NCBI RefSeq assembly: GCF_900105205.1
Contig: NZ_FNSQ01000005.1
Span: 2,356,001-2,420,000, forward strand
Direction of reading: 5' to 3'
Length of the DNA stretch: 64,000 nt
Source of the DNA: Microbacterium hydrocarbonoxydans
GTDB lineage: Bacteria; Actinomycetota; Actinomycetes; Actinomycetales; Microbacteriaceae
Of this stretch, positions 46,754 to 56,065 are shown piece by piece. How positions within the stretch are numbered: position 1 is the first letter of the stretch; each line of letters begins with the position of its first letter. The notes beneath the pieces are model-generated. The model had not been told where the DNA came from, did not search any database, and worked only from the letters and a program-made list of their open reading frames with translations. Position numbers and translations under genes: made by a program.

Positions 46754-48057
46754 TCGCCTTCCACGCGCAGCACCGAGACCACGCGCTCGACCACGGAGCT
46801 GTCGGCGAGGGCATCGACGGTGGCGCTGAGAGCGGCATCCGTGGCCCGGTGGGTGCCGATGACGAGTCGAGCAGTCGGCTCAGCCTCGCCCTCGACCGTC
46901 TGCACGACGGTCGCCACCGACACGTCGCCGTCGCTGAGGATGCCGGCGACGGTGGCGAGGACGCCCGGTGCGTCCGAGACCTCGAGCGTGATCTGGTAGC
47001 GCGTCGTGACATGTCCGATGGGCACGACCGGCAGGTTTGCGCGGGTCGACTCGCCCACGCCCACTCCGCCGGCGATGTGGCGGCGGGCGGCCGACACGAC
47101 GTCGCCGAGGACAGCGGATGCCGTCTGCACGCCGCCCGCTCCCGCGCCGTAGAACATCAGGGAGCCGGCGGCCTCCGCCTCGACGAACACGGCGTTGTTC
47201 GCGCCGTGCACCGAGGCGAGCGGGTGCGACTGCGGCACCAGCGCCGGGTAGACGCGGACCGAGATCGACTCGGCGCCGTTGGCCTCGATGCGCTCGCAGA
47301 CGGCGAGGAGCTTGATGACGAAGCCGGCTGCCCGCGCCTCCTCGATCATCGACGCGGTGATCGAGGTGATGCCCTCGCGGTGCACCGCGTCCAGCGGCAC
47401 GGCCGTGTGGAAGGCGAGGCTGGCGAGGATCGCCGCCTTCTGCGCGGCGTCGTAGCCCTCGACGTCCGCAGTGGGGTCGGCCTCCGCATAGCCGAGACGC
47501 TGGGCGTCGGCGAGCACGTCGGCGAAGTCGGCGCCCTCGGTGTCCATGCGGTCGAGGATGTAGTTGGTGGTGCCGTTCACGATGCCCATGATGCGCACGA
47601 CGCGGTCACCGGCGAGCGAGTCGCGCAGCGGACGGATGATCGGGATCGCCCCGGCGGCGGCGGCCTCGTAATAGACGGAGGCACCCACCCGGTCAGCCGC
47701 TTCGAAGAGCTCGGGACCGTGGGTGGCGAGCAGGGCCTTATTGGCCGTGACGACGTCGGCGCCGGAGCCGATCGCCTGCAGGATGCTGGTGCGAGCGGGC
47801 TCGATGCCGCCGATCAGCTCGATCACGATGTCGGAGCCGAGGATCAGCGACTCGGCATCCGTGGTGAAGAGATCCTTCGGAAGGTCGACGTCGCGCGGGG
47901 CGTCGAGGTTGCGCACGGCGATCCCGGCCAGCTCGAGAGCGGCGCCAGCGCGGTCGGCGAGCTCGTCGCCATGGCGCAGCAGGAGGTCGGCCACCTGCGA
48001 GCCGACCGCGCCGGCGCCCAGGAGCGCCACCCGAAGTCGTCGATACTCAGTCGTCAT
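46750..48057 (-). CDS. hom: Homoserine dehydrogenase
   Basis: A 435-residue NAD(P)-dependent enzyme that reduces aspartate semialdehyde to homoserine, the branch point to threonine and methionine. The Rossmann motif GAGAVGSQVADLL is at about 14-26, the substrate-binding NGTTNYILDRM is at about 162-172, and the catalytic Lys/Asp region includes YAEADPTADVEGYDAAQKAA. A C-terminal ACT domain (about 350-430, YQITLEVSDAPGVLATVAG) implies feedback control by threonine. AAGGAG lies five bases before the ATG. It lies between lysA and thrB in one operon. Confidence 0.96.
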   Translation of the reverse strand: MTTEYRRLRVALLGAGAVGSQVADLLLRHGDELADRAGAALELAGIAVRNLDAPRDVDLPKDLFTTDAESLILGSDIVIELIGGIEPARTSILQAIGSGADVVTANKALLATHGPELFEAADRVGASVYYEAAAAGAIPIIRPLRDSLAGDRVVRIMGIVNGTTNYILDRMDTEGADFADVLADAQRLGYAEADPTADVEGYDAAQKAAILASLAFHTAVPLDAVHREGITSITASMIEEARAAGFVIKLLAVCERIEANGAESISVRVYPALVPQSHPLASVHGANNAVFVEAEAAGSLMFYGAGAGGVQTASAVLGDVVSAARRHIAGGVGVGESTRANLPVVPIGHVTTRYQITLEVSDAPGVLATVAGILSDGDVSVATVVQTVEGEAEPTARLVIGTHRATDAALSATVDALADSSVVERVVSVLRVEGE

Positions 48058-48120
48058 TGCTTCTCCTTAGGAGGGTGGTCGGTGGTGGATCGTGAGGAGC
48101 CGCGCGGGCCGCGGCTCCGA

Positions 48121-49530
48121 TCAGCGGTCGATCCCGGTGGCGTCGATGCCGGTATCCCGCGCGAGGACATCTGCGATGGTCTCGCCGCGGACGATGACCG
48201 ACGACCTCCCGTCGCGCACGGCGACGATCGGAGGACGAGGGACGTGGTTGTAGTTGCTCGCCAGCGGTGCGCAGTAGGCGCCGGTGGCGGGCACCGCCAG
48301 CAGGTCGCCGGGCGAGACGTCGGCGGGGAGGAACTCGTGGTCCACGACGATGTCGCCGGATTCGCAGTGCTTGCCGACCACGCGGCTGAGTCGAGCTTCG
48401 CCCACCCCGGCGCGCGAGGCGAGGCGGGCGGAGAACTGGGCGCCGTAGAGGGCGGGGCGCGCGTTGTCGCTCATCCCGCCGTCGACGCTGATGTACCGAC
48501 GGCTGGTGCCGGCGTCGAGCGAGACGTCCTTGGTGGTGCCCACCTCGTAGAGCGTCACCCCTGCGGTGCCGACGATCGCCCGACCCGGCTCGAACGAGAG
48601 GGCGGGGACGGCGATCCCGCGCGCCTCGCATCCCTCGGCGACCGCATCGACGATCTCGGCAGCCAGGGTCTCGATCGGCGTGGGGTCGTCGACGCTGGTG
48701 TACGCGATCCCGAACCCCCCGCCGAGGTTGAGCTGCGGCACGGGTCCGTCTTCGAGCAGTGTGGCGTGGAGCTCCAGCACCCGCGCGGCGGACTCCCGGA
48801 ATCCGGCGACGCCGAAGATCTGCGACCCGATGTGGCAGTGCAGACCGGCGAACTCGATGCCGGGGATCTCGCGGATGCGGGCGACCGCCTGCTCCGCCTC
48901 GGCGAGCGGGAATCCGAACTTCTGATCCTCGTGCGCGGTCGCGAGGAAGTCGTGGGTCTCGGCATGCACACCGCTGATCACACGGACCAGCACGCGCTGG
49001 ACGGTACCCGTCCGCGCGGTGATCGCCGCGAGCCGCTCGATCTCGATCGCGCTGTCGACGATGATCGTGCCGATGCCGACGTCGACGGCCCGCTCGAGCT
49101 CGGCGACAGACTTGTTGTTGCCGTGGAACCCGAGGGATGCCGGAGCGACACCCGCCGCGAGTGCGACCTCGAGCTCGCCCCGGGTACACACGTCGATGCG
49201 AAGGCCCTCGTCGATGACCCAGCGGGCCACGGTGGTGGTCAGCAGTGCCTTGCCGGCGTAGTAGACCTGCGCGGTGGTGCCGTGATCGGCGGCCGCGGCG
49301 TCGAAGGCGAGACGGAAGGCCCTGGCGCGCGAGCGCACCTCGTCCTCGTCGACCACGAGCAGCGGAGTGCCGTAGGTCTGCGCGAGCTCGGTCGCGGGGA
49401 TCCCGGCCAGCTGGATGACGCCATCCGCGTCGCGAGCGGCGGATGCCGGCCAGACGGCACTCGGGAGGTCGTTCACGTCGTCGGGCACGACGAGCCATTC
49501 CGGGACGAGCGAATCGGCAGGGGAGAGCAA
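48121..49530 (-). CDS. lysA: Diaminopimelate decarboxylase
   Basis: A 469-residue fold type III PLP enzyme that converts meso-DAP to L-lysine. The PLP lysine is in YYAGKALL (about 91-98), followed by FHGNNKS, HCHIGSQIFG (about 231-240), NLGGGFGIAYT (about 270-280), the substrate loop KHCESGD (about 390) and Tyr in GAYCAPLASNYN (about 420). The likely start is TTG 49530; GTG codons further in would cut a conserved opening. A TAGAAT box near 49590 may be its promoter. It is upstream of hom and thrB, as in the actinobacterial argS-lysA-hom-thr group. Confidence 0.94.
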   Translation of the reverse strand: MLSPADSLVPEWLVVPDDVNDLPSAVWPASAARDADGVIQLAGIPATELAQTYGTPLLVVDEDEVRSRARAFRLAFDAAAADHGTTAQVYYAGKALLTTTVARWVIDEGLRIDVCTRGELEVALAAGVAPASLGFHGNNKSVAELERAVDVGIGTIIVDSAIEIERLAAITARTGTVQRVLVRVISGVHAETHDFLATAHEDQKFGFPLAEAEQAVARIREIPGIEFAGLHCHIGSQIFGVAGFRESAARVLELHATLLEDGPVPQLNLGGGFGIAYTSVDDPTPIETLAAEIVDAVAEGCEARGIAVPALSFEPGRAIVGTAGVTLYEVGTTKDVSLDAGTSRRYISVDGGMSDNARPALYGAQFSARLASRAGVGEARLSRVVGKHCESGDIVVDHEFLPADVSPGDLLAVPATGAYCAPLASNYNHVPRPPIVAVRDGRSSVIVRGETIADVLARDTGIDATGIDR

Positions 49531-49680
49531 GGATCACCAATCGTGGGACGGGTCTCGGGCGGGCGGGCGCACTGCGAGGTTGCCCCCGATTCTAGGGCAC
49601 CGCCCATGCCGCGTCCGTCATGGTGACACCCCGCGTCAACCCCCTGCGACCACGTCGGCGCCCCTCCTAAGGTGGTGAGG

Positions 49681-50736
49681 GTGAGCACCGAATCCGCAGC
49701 ATCCGAAGCCCGCCGGCCTGGTCCGATCCCGCGTGCCATCGCCGCAGTGATCCGCTGGGCGCTGAGGCTGCGCCCCGTGCGCGCCTTCCTGCTGTACTCG
49801 GAACGCCGAGGCGCGATGCTGGCCGACAGCGTGACCTATCGTGCGCTGTTCAGCGTCTTCGCGGCCGTGCTGCTCGGCTTCTCCGTCGCGGCTCTCTGGC
49901 TCGCGGGGAACCCCGAGGCGTGGCGCGCGATCATCGACGCCGTGCAGTCGGTCGTCCCTGGTCTCATCGGCGAGAACGGTGTGGTCGACCCTGCCGACCT
50001 CCGCGAACCTCTCTCCCTCTCGATCGCGGGAGCCGTCTCGACCGTGGCGCTGATCGGCTCCGCCTTGGGTGCCGTCGGGTCCTTGCGGACCGCCGTGCGG
50101 GTCCTTGCCGGGACCGCCCATGACGACGTCCTGTTCATCTGGGTGCTGCTGCGCAACCTCCTGCTCGCCGTCGGAGTCGCCGCCCTGTTCGTCGCCGCGG
50201 CCGCGGTCACCTTCGTCGGCCGGCTCGGGATCAGCTGGGTCAGCGGACTGCTCGGCATCCCGGAGGACTCCCCCGTCGCCACCTGGAGCCTTCGCATCAT
50301 CTCGCTGCTGGTGGTGCTGGCTTTGGACACGGTGCTGATCGCCGGGGTGTTCCGCCTGCTCTCCGGCGTGCACGCCTCCGCGCGCTCCCTGTGGATCGGC
50401 GCCCTCGTGGGCGGCGTCGGACTCCTCGTGCTGCAGGAGCTCTCCGGCCTCTTCATCGGCGGCGCGACGAGCAACCCGCTCCTCGCCTCGTTCGCCTCGC
50501 TGCTCGCACTGCTGATCTGGCTGAATCTGTCGACCCAGGTGATCCTGATCGCGTGCGCCTACATCGTCACCTCGGAGGAGGAGCGTCACGACCGGGTGCA
50601 TGCCCGCTTCGGCGCGGCGACCTTCGAGCAGCGCCGGGTGCAGCGGGCGGAGGCCGAGGTGACGCTCGCGACCTCCGAGCTCAGGGCCGCGCAGCAGGCC
50701 GAGAGCGAGGCGCGTGCGAAGGTGTCCGCGGACTGA
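49681..50736 (+). CDS. YihY/virulence factor BrkB family membrane protein
   Basis: A 351-residue polytopic membrane protein with six to seven transmembrane segments and the YihY/BrkB signature: an N-terminal amphipathic start, MLADSVTYRALFSVFAAVL (about 42-60) and LLALLIWLNLSTQVILIACAYI near residue 285. The C-terminus is a charged helix (about 305-351), rich in Ala, Glu and Arg, probably a short coiled coil. The family is widely called 'virulence factor' or 'ribonuclease BN' from old misannotations; the role is unknown. GTG 49681 lies seven bases from TAAGGT (49668-49673). The gene splits lysA from argS. Confidence 0.88.
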   Translation: MSTESAASEARRPGPIPRAIAAVIRWALRLRPVRAFLLYSERRGAMLADSVTYRALFSVFAAVLLGFSVAALWLAGNPEAWRAIIDAVQSVVPGLIGENGVVDPADLREPLSLSIAGAVSTVALIGSALGAVGSLRTAVRVLAGTAHDDVLFIWVLLRNLLLAVGVAALFVAAAAVTFVGRLGISWVSGLLGIPEDSPVATWSLRIISLLVVLALDTVLIAGVFRLLSGVHASARSLWIGALVGGVGLLVLQELSGLFIGGATSNPLLASFASLLALLIWLNLSTQVILIACAYIVTSEEERHDRVHARFGAATFEQRRVQRAEAEVTLATSELRAAQQAESEARAKVSAD

Positions 50737-50739
50737 CTA

Positions 50740-51597
50740 TCAGCCCTGCGGGCACACGCCCTTCTCCAACAGGGCCTGATCCGTGGCGATCGCACCGTCG
50801 ACGTCCACGTCGATCACCGCATCCGAGCCCTCGATCTCGAGCCCGGTGAGCGTGATCCCGGCCGGCAGCTGGTCGGCGATGCAGATGCGCTGCGTCTCGG
50901 TGAGGCGTCCGCCCAGGGAACCGAGCGATGAGCCGACCTGATCCGCATCGACCTCCAGTCCGCCGATGGTCAGACCGACCGGCGTGAGCTCGAGATCCCC
51001 CTCGGCCACGCCCGGCGTCACGGTCAGCGAGATCGGGATCGCGATGCCGAGCACCGTCACCGACCCCGCGACCGTGGCGTTCGGGGACTCCAGCGTCACC
51101 GTCTCGATCGGGAGCTCGGTGCCCTCCAGAAGTGTGGTGAACTGCGACTCGTCGATGCGGATGGTGCCGGAGGCGCCGCGCAGGTCGCCGCCTCGCAACG
51201 GCACGCCGGTCGCGGTGACGTCGACCGCACCCGTGATCCCCTGCAGCGTCACCGAGTCGGTCGACAGATGCAGCGTGTCGAGGGTACCGCCGATCAGCTG
51301 CGGCACGAGGATGCCGTCGGCTTCGACGTCGAGCTCCTGATCGGCCGGCAGGTCGAGCTGGTCGATGACGAGGGAGCGCACGACGCCGGGAAGGATCGAG
51401 CGGACGACGAGCTCCGCGGCGACCGCGAGCAGCGCCAGGACCACCACGACGATCAGCAGGACCCACGGCCACCGCTTGCGTCGACGCTTCGCCGGGGCGA
51501 CTGCGACCGCATCCTCCCCCGTCCCACCGGGGATCACGAGCGTCGGATGCTCGGAATCGCCGGCCGGATAAGGGAGGGTGTGGTTGTCGTCGCTCAT
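50740..51597 (-). CDS. LmeA-family (DUF2993) phospholipid-binding protein
   Basis: A 285-residue membrane-anchored exported protein. A cytoplasmic, disordered start (about 1-36) ends in RRRKRWPW. One transmembrane helix follows (about 42-62), then a DUF2993 domain (about 63-280) with repeated beta-rich ID(V/I)xxDG patterns. In mycobacteria LmeA (DUF2993) binds phosphoinositides and supports lipomannan elongation in the periplasm. The equivalent lipid in this organism is not known. It starts 38 bp after the argS stop on the same strand, convergent with BrkB. The start has only a weak Shine-Dalgarno (AGGA). Confidence 0.82.
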   Translation of the reverse strand: MSDDNHTLPYPAGDSEHPTLVIPGGTGEDAVAVAPAKRRRKRWPWVLLIVVVVLALLAVAAELVVRSILPGVVRSLVIDQLDLPADQELDVEADGILVPQLIGGTLDTLHLSTDSVTLQGITGAVDVTATGVPLRGGDLRGASGTIRIDESQFTTLLEGTELPIETVTLESPNATVAGSVTVLGIAIPISLTVTPGVAEGDLELTPVGLTIGGLEVDADQVGSSLGSLGGRLTETQRICIADQLPAGITLTGLEIEGSDAVIDVDVDGAIATDQALLEKGVCPQG

Positions 51598-51634
51598 GCT
51601 GCCATCCTGCCCTACAGCGCGGACGACGGCCGGG

Positions 51635-53299
51635 TCACATGCGCTCGGGAGCGGACACGCCGAGCAGGTCGAGACCGTTGCGGAAGACCTGGCCCGCGGC
51701 GTCATTGAGCCACAGTCGCGTGCGGTGCACCGTCTCGATCGGGTCGTCGCCCTGCGGGATCACGCGGCAGTTGTCGTACCAGCGGTGATACAGGCCGGCG
51801 AGCTCTTCGAGGTAGCGGGCGACGCGGTGGGGTTCGCGCACCTCGGCGGCGAAGGCGACGATGCGGGGGAACTCCTGCAGAGCGCCCAGCAGTGCGGCCT
51901 CGGTCTCGTGCGTCAGCGTCTCGGGTGCGAACTCCGAGCGGTCCACCCCGGAATCGGCGGCGTTGCGGGCGACGTTGTGCGTGCGGGCATGCGCGTACTG
52001 CACGTAGAAGACCGGGTTGTCGTTCGTCCGCTTCTGCAGGACGTCGAGGTCGATGTCGAGGTTGGAGTCGGTCGAGCTCCGCGTCAGGGCGTACCGTGCC
52101 GCGTCCACGCCGACGATCTCGACCAGGTCCTCGAGGGTGACGACGGTGCCAGCGCGCTTGGACATGCGCATCGGCTGGCCGTCGCGCACGAGGTTGACCA
52201 TCTGCCCGATGAGGATCTGCAGGTTGACGTTCGGCTCGTCGCCGAAGGCGGCGCACATCGCCATGAGCCGCTGCACGTAGCCGTGGTGATCCGCACCGAG
52301 CATGATGATGCACCGGTTGAAGCCGCGCTCGCGCTTGTTCAGGTAGTAGGCGAGGTCGCCGGAGATGTAGGCGGGCTGTCCATCCGACTTCACCACGACC
52401 CGGTCCTTGTCATCTCCGAACTCGGTCGTGCGCAGCCAGAGCGCACCGTCGGCCTCGAACATGTGGCCGAGCTCCTGCAGCCGCGAGATCGCACGTTCGA
52501 CGGCGCCCGACTCGTGCAGGTCGTTCTCGTGGAAGTACACGTCGAAGTCCACGCCGAACTCGTGCAGGCTCGCCTTGATCTCGTCGAACATCAGATTCAC
52601 GCCGTGCGCGCGGAAGGCTTCCTGCAGGTCCTCCGGCGAGAGTGCCGAGAGATCGCCGTCGTAGGCGAGTTCGACGCGCTTGGCGATGTCGAGGATGTAT
52701 CCGCCGCCGTATCCGTCTTCCGGGGTCGGCTCGCCCAGGTGAGCGGCGACGAGGCTGCGGGCGAAGCGATCGATCTGCCCGCCGTGGTCGTTGAAGTAGT
52801 ACTCCCTGGTGACCTTCGCTCCCTGCGCGGTGAGCATGCGCGCGAGCGAGTCGCCGACCGCGGCCCAGCGGGTACCGCCGAGGTGGATGGGGCCGGTCGG
52901 GTTCGCGGACACGAACTCGAGGTTGATCGTCTCGTCCGCACGGGAGTCGTTGGTCCCGTAGGCCGAGCCCGCGTCGACGATGAGCTTCGCCAGGGCGCCG
53001 GCGGCTGCGGCATCCAGCCGGATGTTGATGAACCCGGGCCCTGCGACCTCGGCGTTCTGCACGCCGTCGACCTGTGCGAGGCCGTCGGCGATCTGCTGCG
53101 CGAGCTCGCGGGGGTTCGTCGCGAACTGCTTGGCGAGGCGCATCGCGATGTTCGAGGCCCAGTCGCCGTGGTCCCGGTTGCGGGGACGCTCGAACACGAT
53201 GTCGGATGCGGTGAGCGTGAACGGCTCGCCGGGACGTCGTTCCTCGGCGATCGGGGCGAGGACGGCGAGGAGGGCTTCGGCGAGCGTTTCAGGGTTCAT
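51635..53299 (-). CDS. argS: Arginine--tRNA ligase
   Basis: A 554-residue class I synthetase. The HIGH box appears as HLGG in [15 protein letters not shown] (about 128-142) and the KMSKS-like box as [10 protein letters not shown] (about 373-382). The N-terminal additional domain and C-terminal anticodon-binding helices ([15 protein letters not shown] [10 protein letters not shown] to ERM) are complete. A TAAACT box ends nine bases before the ATG, giving a very short leader. It is the first gene of the argS-lysA-hom-thrB-rho-prfA row, although BrkB lies inverted inside. A tRNA-Arg gene is 0.9 kb away. Confidence 0.97.
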   Translation of the reverse strand: MNPETLAEALLAVLAPIAEERRPGEPFTLTASDIVFERPRNRDHGDWASNIAMRLAKQFATNPRELAQQIADGLAQVDGVQNAEVAGPGFINIRLDAAAAGALAKLIVDAGSAYGTNDSRADETINLEFVSANPTGPIHLGGTRWAAVGDSLARMLTAQGAKVTREYYFNDHGGQIDRFARSLVAAHLGEPTPEDGYGGGYILDIAKRVELAYDGDLSALSPEDLQEAFRAHGVNLMFDEIKASLHEFGVDFDVYFHENDLHESGAVERAISRLQELGHMFEADGALWLRTTEFGDDKDRVVVKSDGQPAYISGDLAYYLNKRERGFNRCIIMLGADHHGYVQRLMAMCAAFGDEPNVNLQILIGQMVNLVRDGQPMRMSKRAGTVVTLEDLVEIVGVDAARYALTRSSTDSNLDIDLDVLQKRTNDNPVFYVQYAHARTHNVARNAADSGVDRSEFAPETLTHETEAALLGALQEFPRIVAFAAEVREPHRVARYLEELAGLYHRWYDNCRVIPQGDDPIETVHRTRLWLNDAAGQVFRNGLDLLGVSAPERM

Positions 53300-53369
53300 A
53301 GACCACCCAGTTTACGGCGGGTCGGGCCGCCGAATTTGCGCAGGCGGTTTCGTGATCTACAGTCATGCC

Positions 53370-54179
53370 ATGAAGGCCGCGTCCACCCGCCACAGTCTGC
53401 CCGTCGCGGGTCTCGTCGTAGCCGTCGTCCTGGCCGTCGCGGCCGTGGTCCTCGGCGTCTGGCGTCCGTGGGTCCCGGTGCCCTCGACCGCCCCGGTCGG
53501 AGCCGCCGCGACGGATGAGGAAGCGGTCGAGATCGCACCGGTTCCGCTGCTCCTTCCCGAGCATCCGACCGTGCTGGTCTTCGGCGATTCCTGGACGTAC
53601 GGCTCGGCGGCCACCGAGCCGACGCTGGGGTACGCGTACGTGCTCGCCGACCTCCTCGGTGGCGAGACGATCGTGAACGGCGTCCGCGGCAGCGGGTACC
53701 TGAAGCCCGGTCTGGACGGTCCCGCGTTCGGAGAGCGCATCGCCGCCCTGGATCCTGCGCTCTCCCCCGACCTGATCATCATGCAGGGGTCGATCAACGA
53801 CCGCGCCCAGGGCGAGGCCGGCTACCGCGGGGCGGTCACCGCCGCCTGGGATGCGATGTCGGCGAAGTACCCGGAGGCGACGATCGTCATCCTCGGCCCT
53901 GCCCCGCACGAGCTGCCGGTGGGAGCTGAGACCGCGCGAATCGACACCGACCTCGGTGCACTCGCCGCGGCCAGAGGCTGGTGGTACATCTCCCCCATCG
54001 CACAGGACTGGATCACCGAGCAGAACTATCTCGCGGTCATCGACGTGGAGGTCGGACGCAAGCATCCCTCCACCGACGGCCACCGCTACCTGGCCGAGAA
54101 GCTCGCCGCCGCGCTCGCGGAACTCGGCGACGCGCCGGTCACCGAGGCCGGTGGGTCGGAGACCACTCCCGAGCAGTGA
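53370..54179 (+). CDS. SGNH/GDSL hydrolase, membrane-anchored
   Basis: A 269-residue exported SGNH hydrolase, an esterase or lipase outside the membrane. An N-terminal transmembrane anchor (about 12-34) is followed by a short linker. The catalytic blocks are I, VLVFGDSWTYG (Ser about 72); II, NGVRGSGYL (Gly about 109); III, MQGSINDRAQ (Asn about 141); and V, HPSTDGHRYLAE (Asp and His about 234-237). The natural ester is unknown. ATG 53370 lies six bases after TACAGT (53358-53363), a leaderless start. It is divergent from argS, 70 bp away. Confidence 0.9.
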   Translation: MKAASTRHSLPVAGLVVAVVLAVAAVVLGVWRPWVPVPSTAPVGAAATDEEAVEIAPVPLLLPEHPTVLVFGDSWTYGSAATEPTLGYAYVLADLLGGETIVNGVRGSGYLKPGLDGPAFGERIAALDPALSPDLIIMQGSINDRAQGEAGYRGAVTAAWDAMSAKYPEATIVILGPAPHELPVGAETARIDTDLGALAAARGWWYISPIAQDWITEQNYLAVIDVEVGRKHPSTDGHRYLAEKLAAALAELGDAPVTEAGGSETTPEQ

Positions 54180-54195
54180 TATTGTCGATCGGTAC

Positions 54196-54268
54196 GCCTC
54201 CGTAGCTCAGTGGATAGAGCGCCGGTTTCCGGTACCGTAGGTCGCAGGTTCGACTCCTGTCGGGGGCA
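54196..54268 (+). tRNA. tRNA-Arg (anticodon CCG)
   Basis: A 73-nt cloverleaf: acceptor GCCTCCG/CGGGGGC (one U-G pair), D-stem GCTC/GAGC, anticodon loop TTCCGGT with CCG at positions 34-36, variable AGGTC, T-stem GCAGG/CCTGT and T-loop TTCGACT, discriminator A. It decodes CGG, a common Arg codon at this GC content. CCA is not encoded (CAT follows). The 27-43 pair is C-U rather than Watson-Crick. A strong terminator hairpin follows after 19 bp. Confidence 0.96.
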
Positions 54269-54287
54269 CATACAACCGCACACGCGA

Positions 54288-54316
54288 AAACCCCCGCCTG
54301 TCTCAGGCGGGGGTTT
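54288..54316. terminator. Bidirectional terminator after tRNA-Arg
   Basis: AAACCCCCGCCTG (54288-54300) pairs perfectly with CAGGCGGGGGTTT (54304-54316), with the loop TCT. It has a T run on the plus strand and an A/T-rich flank on both sides, so it can terminate the tRNA and, on the minus strand, the MFS gene that ends at 54334. Confidence 0.93.
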
Positions 54317-54333
54317 CGTGCGTCCGGTGCGCG

Positions 54334-55962
54334 CTACGAGCGGTCCGGTTCGGCGTGCGCTTCCACCTCGTCCGCGCCCTCGGACTCTCGGGTCCGCCCG
54401 GAGCCCGATCCGAGCGAGATCGTCGACAGCAGTCCCAGCGCCAGGAAGCCAGCCGCCGTCCACGCGGCGAACCGCGTGCCGTCCGAGAACGCCGCCTCGG
54501 CGTCGTCCGCGATCGCGGCGGTGTCCGGGTTCGCCTGGAGCCCGCCGATCGCCGCGCCCGCACTGTCGACGACGGCGGACACGATCTGATCGCGCTGCTC
54601 ATCCGGCACGCCACGCGCGTCGAGGGAGGACGCGAGGATGCCGGCTGTGCTGGTGAACAGCACCGTGCCGAGCACGGCCACGCCGAGCGCCGCGCCGAGC
54701 TGGCGCGACGTCGACTGCGTGCCGGAGGCTGCACCGCTGTCGGCGACCGGGACATCGGCGAGGACGACTCCGGTGAGCTGCGCGGTCGCGAGTCCGACGC
54801 CGAGGCCGTAGACGAAGAGGAACGGGATGAGCGGCAACCACGATGCGTCCGGCCCGATGACGAAGCCCACCCCGGCGACACCGACGACCTCGGCGACGAG
54901 TCCGGCGCGCACGACCCAGACCGGGGCGATCCTGCCGCTCGCCGCGCCCGCCGCGCCGCTCGCGACGAACGAGCCTCCCGCCAGAGCGAGCAGCAGCAGC
55001 CCGGTCTGCAGCGCGTCGAAGCCGAGCACGAACTGCAGCCACAGCGGCAGCGCCAGGATGACTCCGAACTCGCCGAGGGAGACCACGGTCGCCGCGATGT
55101 TGCCGTTGCGGAACGACGGGATGGAGAACAGACGCAGAGCCAGCAAGGTCGATCGACCGTGGCGCTCGCGGCGCACGCCCCAGGCGATGAACGCGGCGAG
55201 CGCCACCAGGGCGAGCGCGAACGCGAACGGGATGGGCGAGAGGTCGAACGGCCAGCTCCAGTCGCCGATCTGCGGGCGCTGATCGACCAGCCACCACCCG
55301 TAGGTGCGTCCCTCGATCAGTCCGAAGACGAGGCTCGCCATCGTGACGACCGACAGCACCGCCCCGACCACGTCGATCCGAGATGTCCGGTCGCTACGCG
55401 ACTCCGCGACGGTGAGCAGCACGCCGATGATGATGAGAATGCCGAGCGGGATGTTGATGCCGAAGGCCCACCGCCAGGAGAAGGCCGTCGTCAGCCAGCC
55501 CCCGAGAAGCGGGCCGAGTGCGGCCATACCGCCGATGGTCGATCCCCAGACGGCGAATGCGATGCCGCGCTCGCGCCCCCGGAAGGTCGCATTGATGATC
55601 GAGAGGGTGGTCGGCAGGATCATCGAGCCGCCCACCCCCTGCGCGAGGCGGGCGAGGATCAGCATCCCGCCATCCGGAGCGGATGCGGCGAGCACCGAGG
55701 ATGCGGCGAAGATCACGACGCCGATCAGCATCACCCGTCGCCGGCCGAACCGGTCGGCCAGGCTGCCGAACACGAGCAGCAGCGCGGCGAAGACCAGCGT
55801 GTAGGCCTCCTGCACCCACTGCACCTCGGTCGAGGTGATGCCGAGGTCGTCGACGATCGCCGGGATCGCGACGTTCACGATCGTCGAGTCGACGATGATC
55901 AGCGAGACCGCGATGCTGATGAAGACGAGGCCGACCCAGCGCAACCGAATGTACCGTTCCAT
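54334..55962 (-). CDS. MFS drug exporter, DHA2 (EmrB/QacA) family
   Basis: A 542-residue exporter with about 14 transmembrane segments. Motif A is GSLADRFGRRRVM (about residues 66-78), the DHA2 motif C region reads GPLLGGWLTTAFSWRW (about 146-161), and the opening SLIIVDSTIVNVAIPAI contains motif D1 typical of the family. It should export hydrophobic toxic compounds with proton antiport; the substrate is unknown. It is divergent from ohrR, and a 12-bp palindrome covers its TAAGCT -10 box (N7 before the ATG), so repression by a local or distant regulator is likely. Confidence 0.92.
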   Translation of the reverse strand: MERYIRLRWVGLVFISIAVSLIIVDSTIVNVAIPAIVDDLGITSTEVQWVQEAYTLVFAALLLVFGSLADRFGRRRVMLIGVVIFAASSVLAASAPDGGMLILARLAQGVGGSMILPTTLSIINATFRGRERGIAFAVWGSTIGGMAALGPLLGGWLTTAFSWRWAFGINIPLGILIIIGVLLTVAESRSDRTSRIDVVGAVLSVVTMASLVFGLIEGRTYGWWLVDQRPQIGDWSWPFDLSPIPFAFALALVALAAFIAWGVRRERHGRSTLLALRLFSIPSFRNGNIAATVVSLGEFGVILALPLWLQFVLGFDALQTGLLLLALAGGSFVASGAAGAASGRIAPVWVVRAGLVAEVVGVAGVGFVIGPDASWLPLIPFLFVYGLGVGLATAQLTGVVLADVPVADSGAASGTQSTSRQLGAALGVAVLGTVLFTSTAGILASSLDARGVPDEQRDQIVSAVVDSAGAAIGGLQANPDTAAIADDAEAAFSDGTRFAAWTAAGFLALGLLSTISLGSGSGRTRESEGADEVEAHAEPDRS

Positions 55963-55972
55963 GACTACTAGC

Positions 55973-56059
55973 TTAGCTAGCTAAATCTCACCGGGGGTCG
56001 GATCGCCATCTCCCGGTTCCACTGATTAGGTTGTGCACAATTCAATCGCGTGCAATACT
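55973..56059. promoter_or_regulatory. MFS/ohrR divergent control region
   Basis: TTAGCTAGCTAA (55973-55984), a perfect palindrome, overlaps the MFS -10 box (TAAGCT on the minus strand, 55970-55975). For ohrR, TTGTGC (56031-56036), 17 bp, then AATACT (56054-56059) form a good promoter. TTGTGCACAA (56031-56040) is a perfect palindrome over its -35 box, a natural site for OhrR autorepression. The two palindromes differ in sequence, so they probably bind different regulators. Confidence 0.65.
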
Positions 56060-56065
56060 CAAGGA

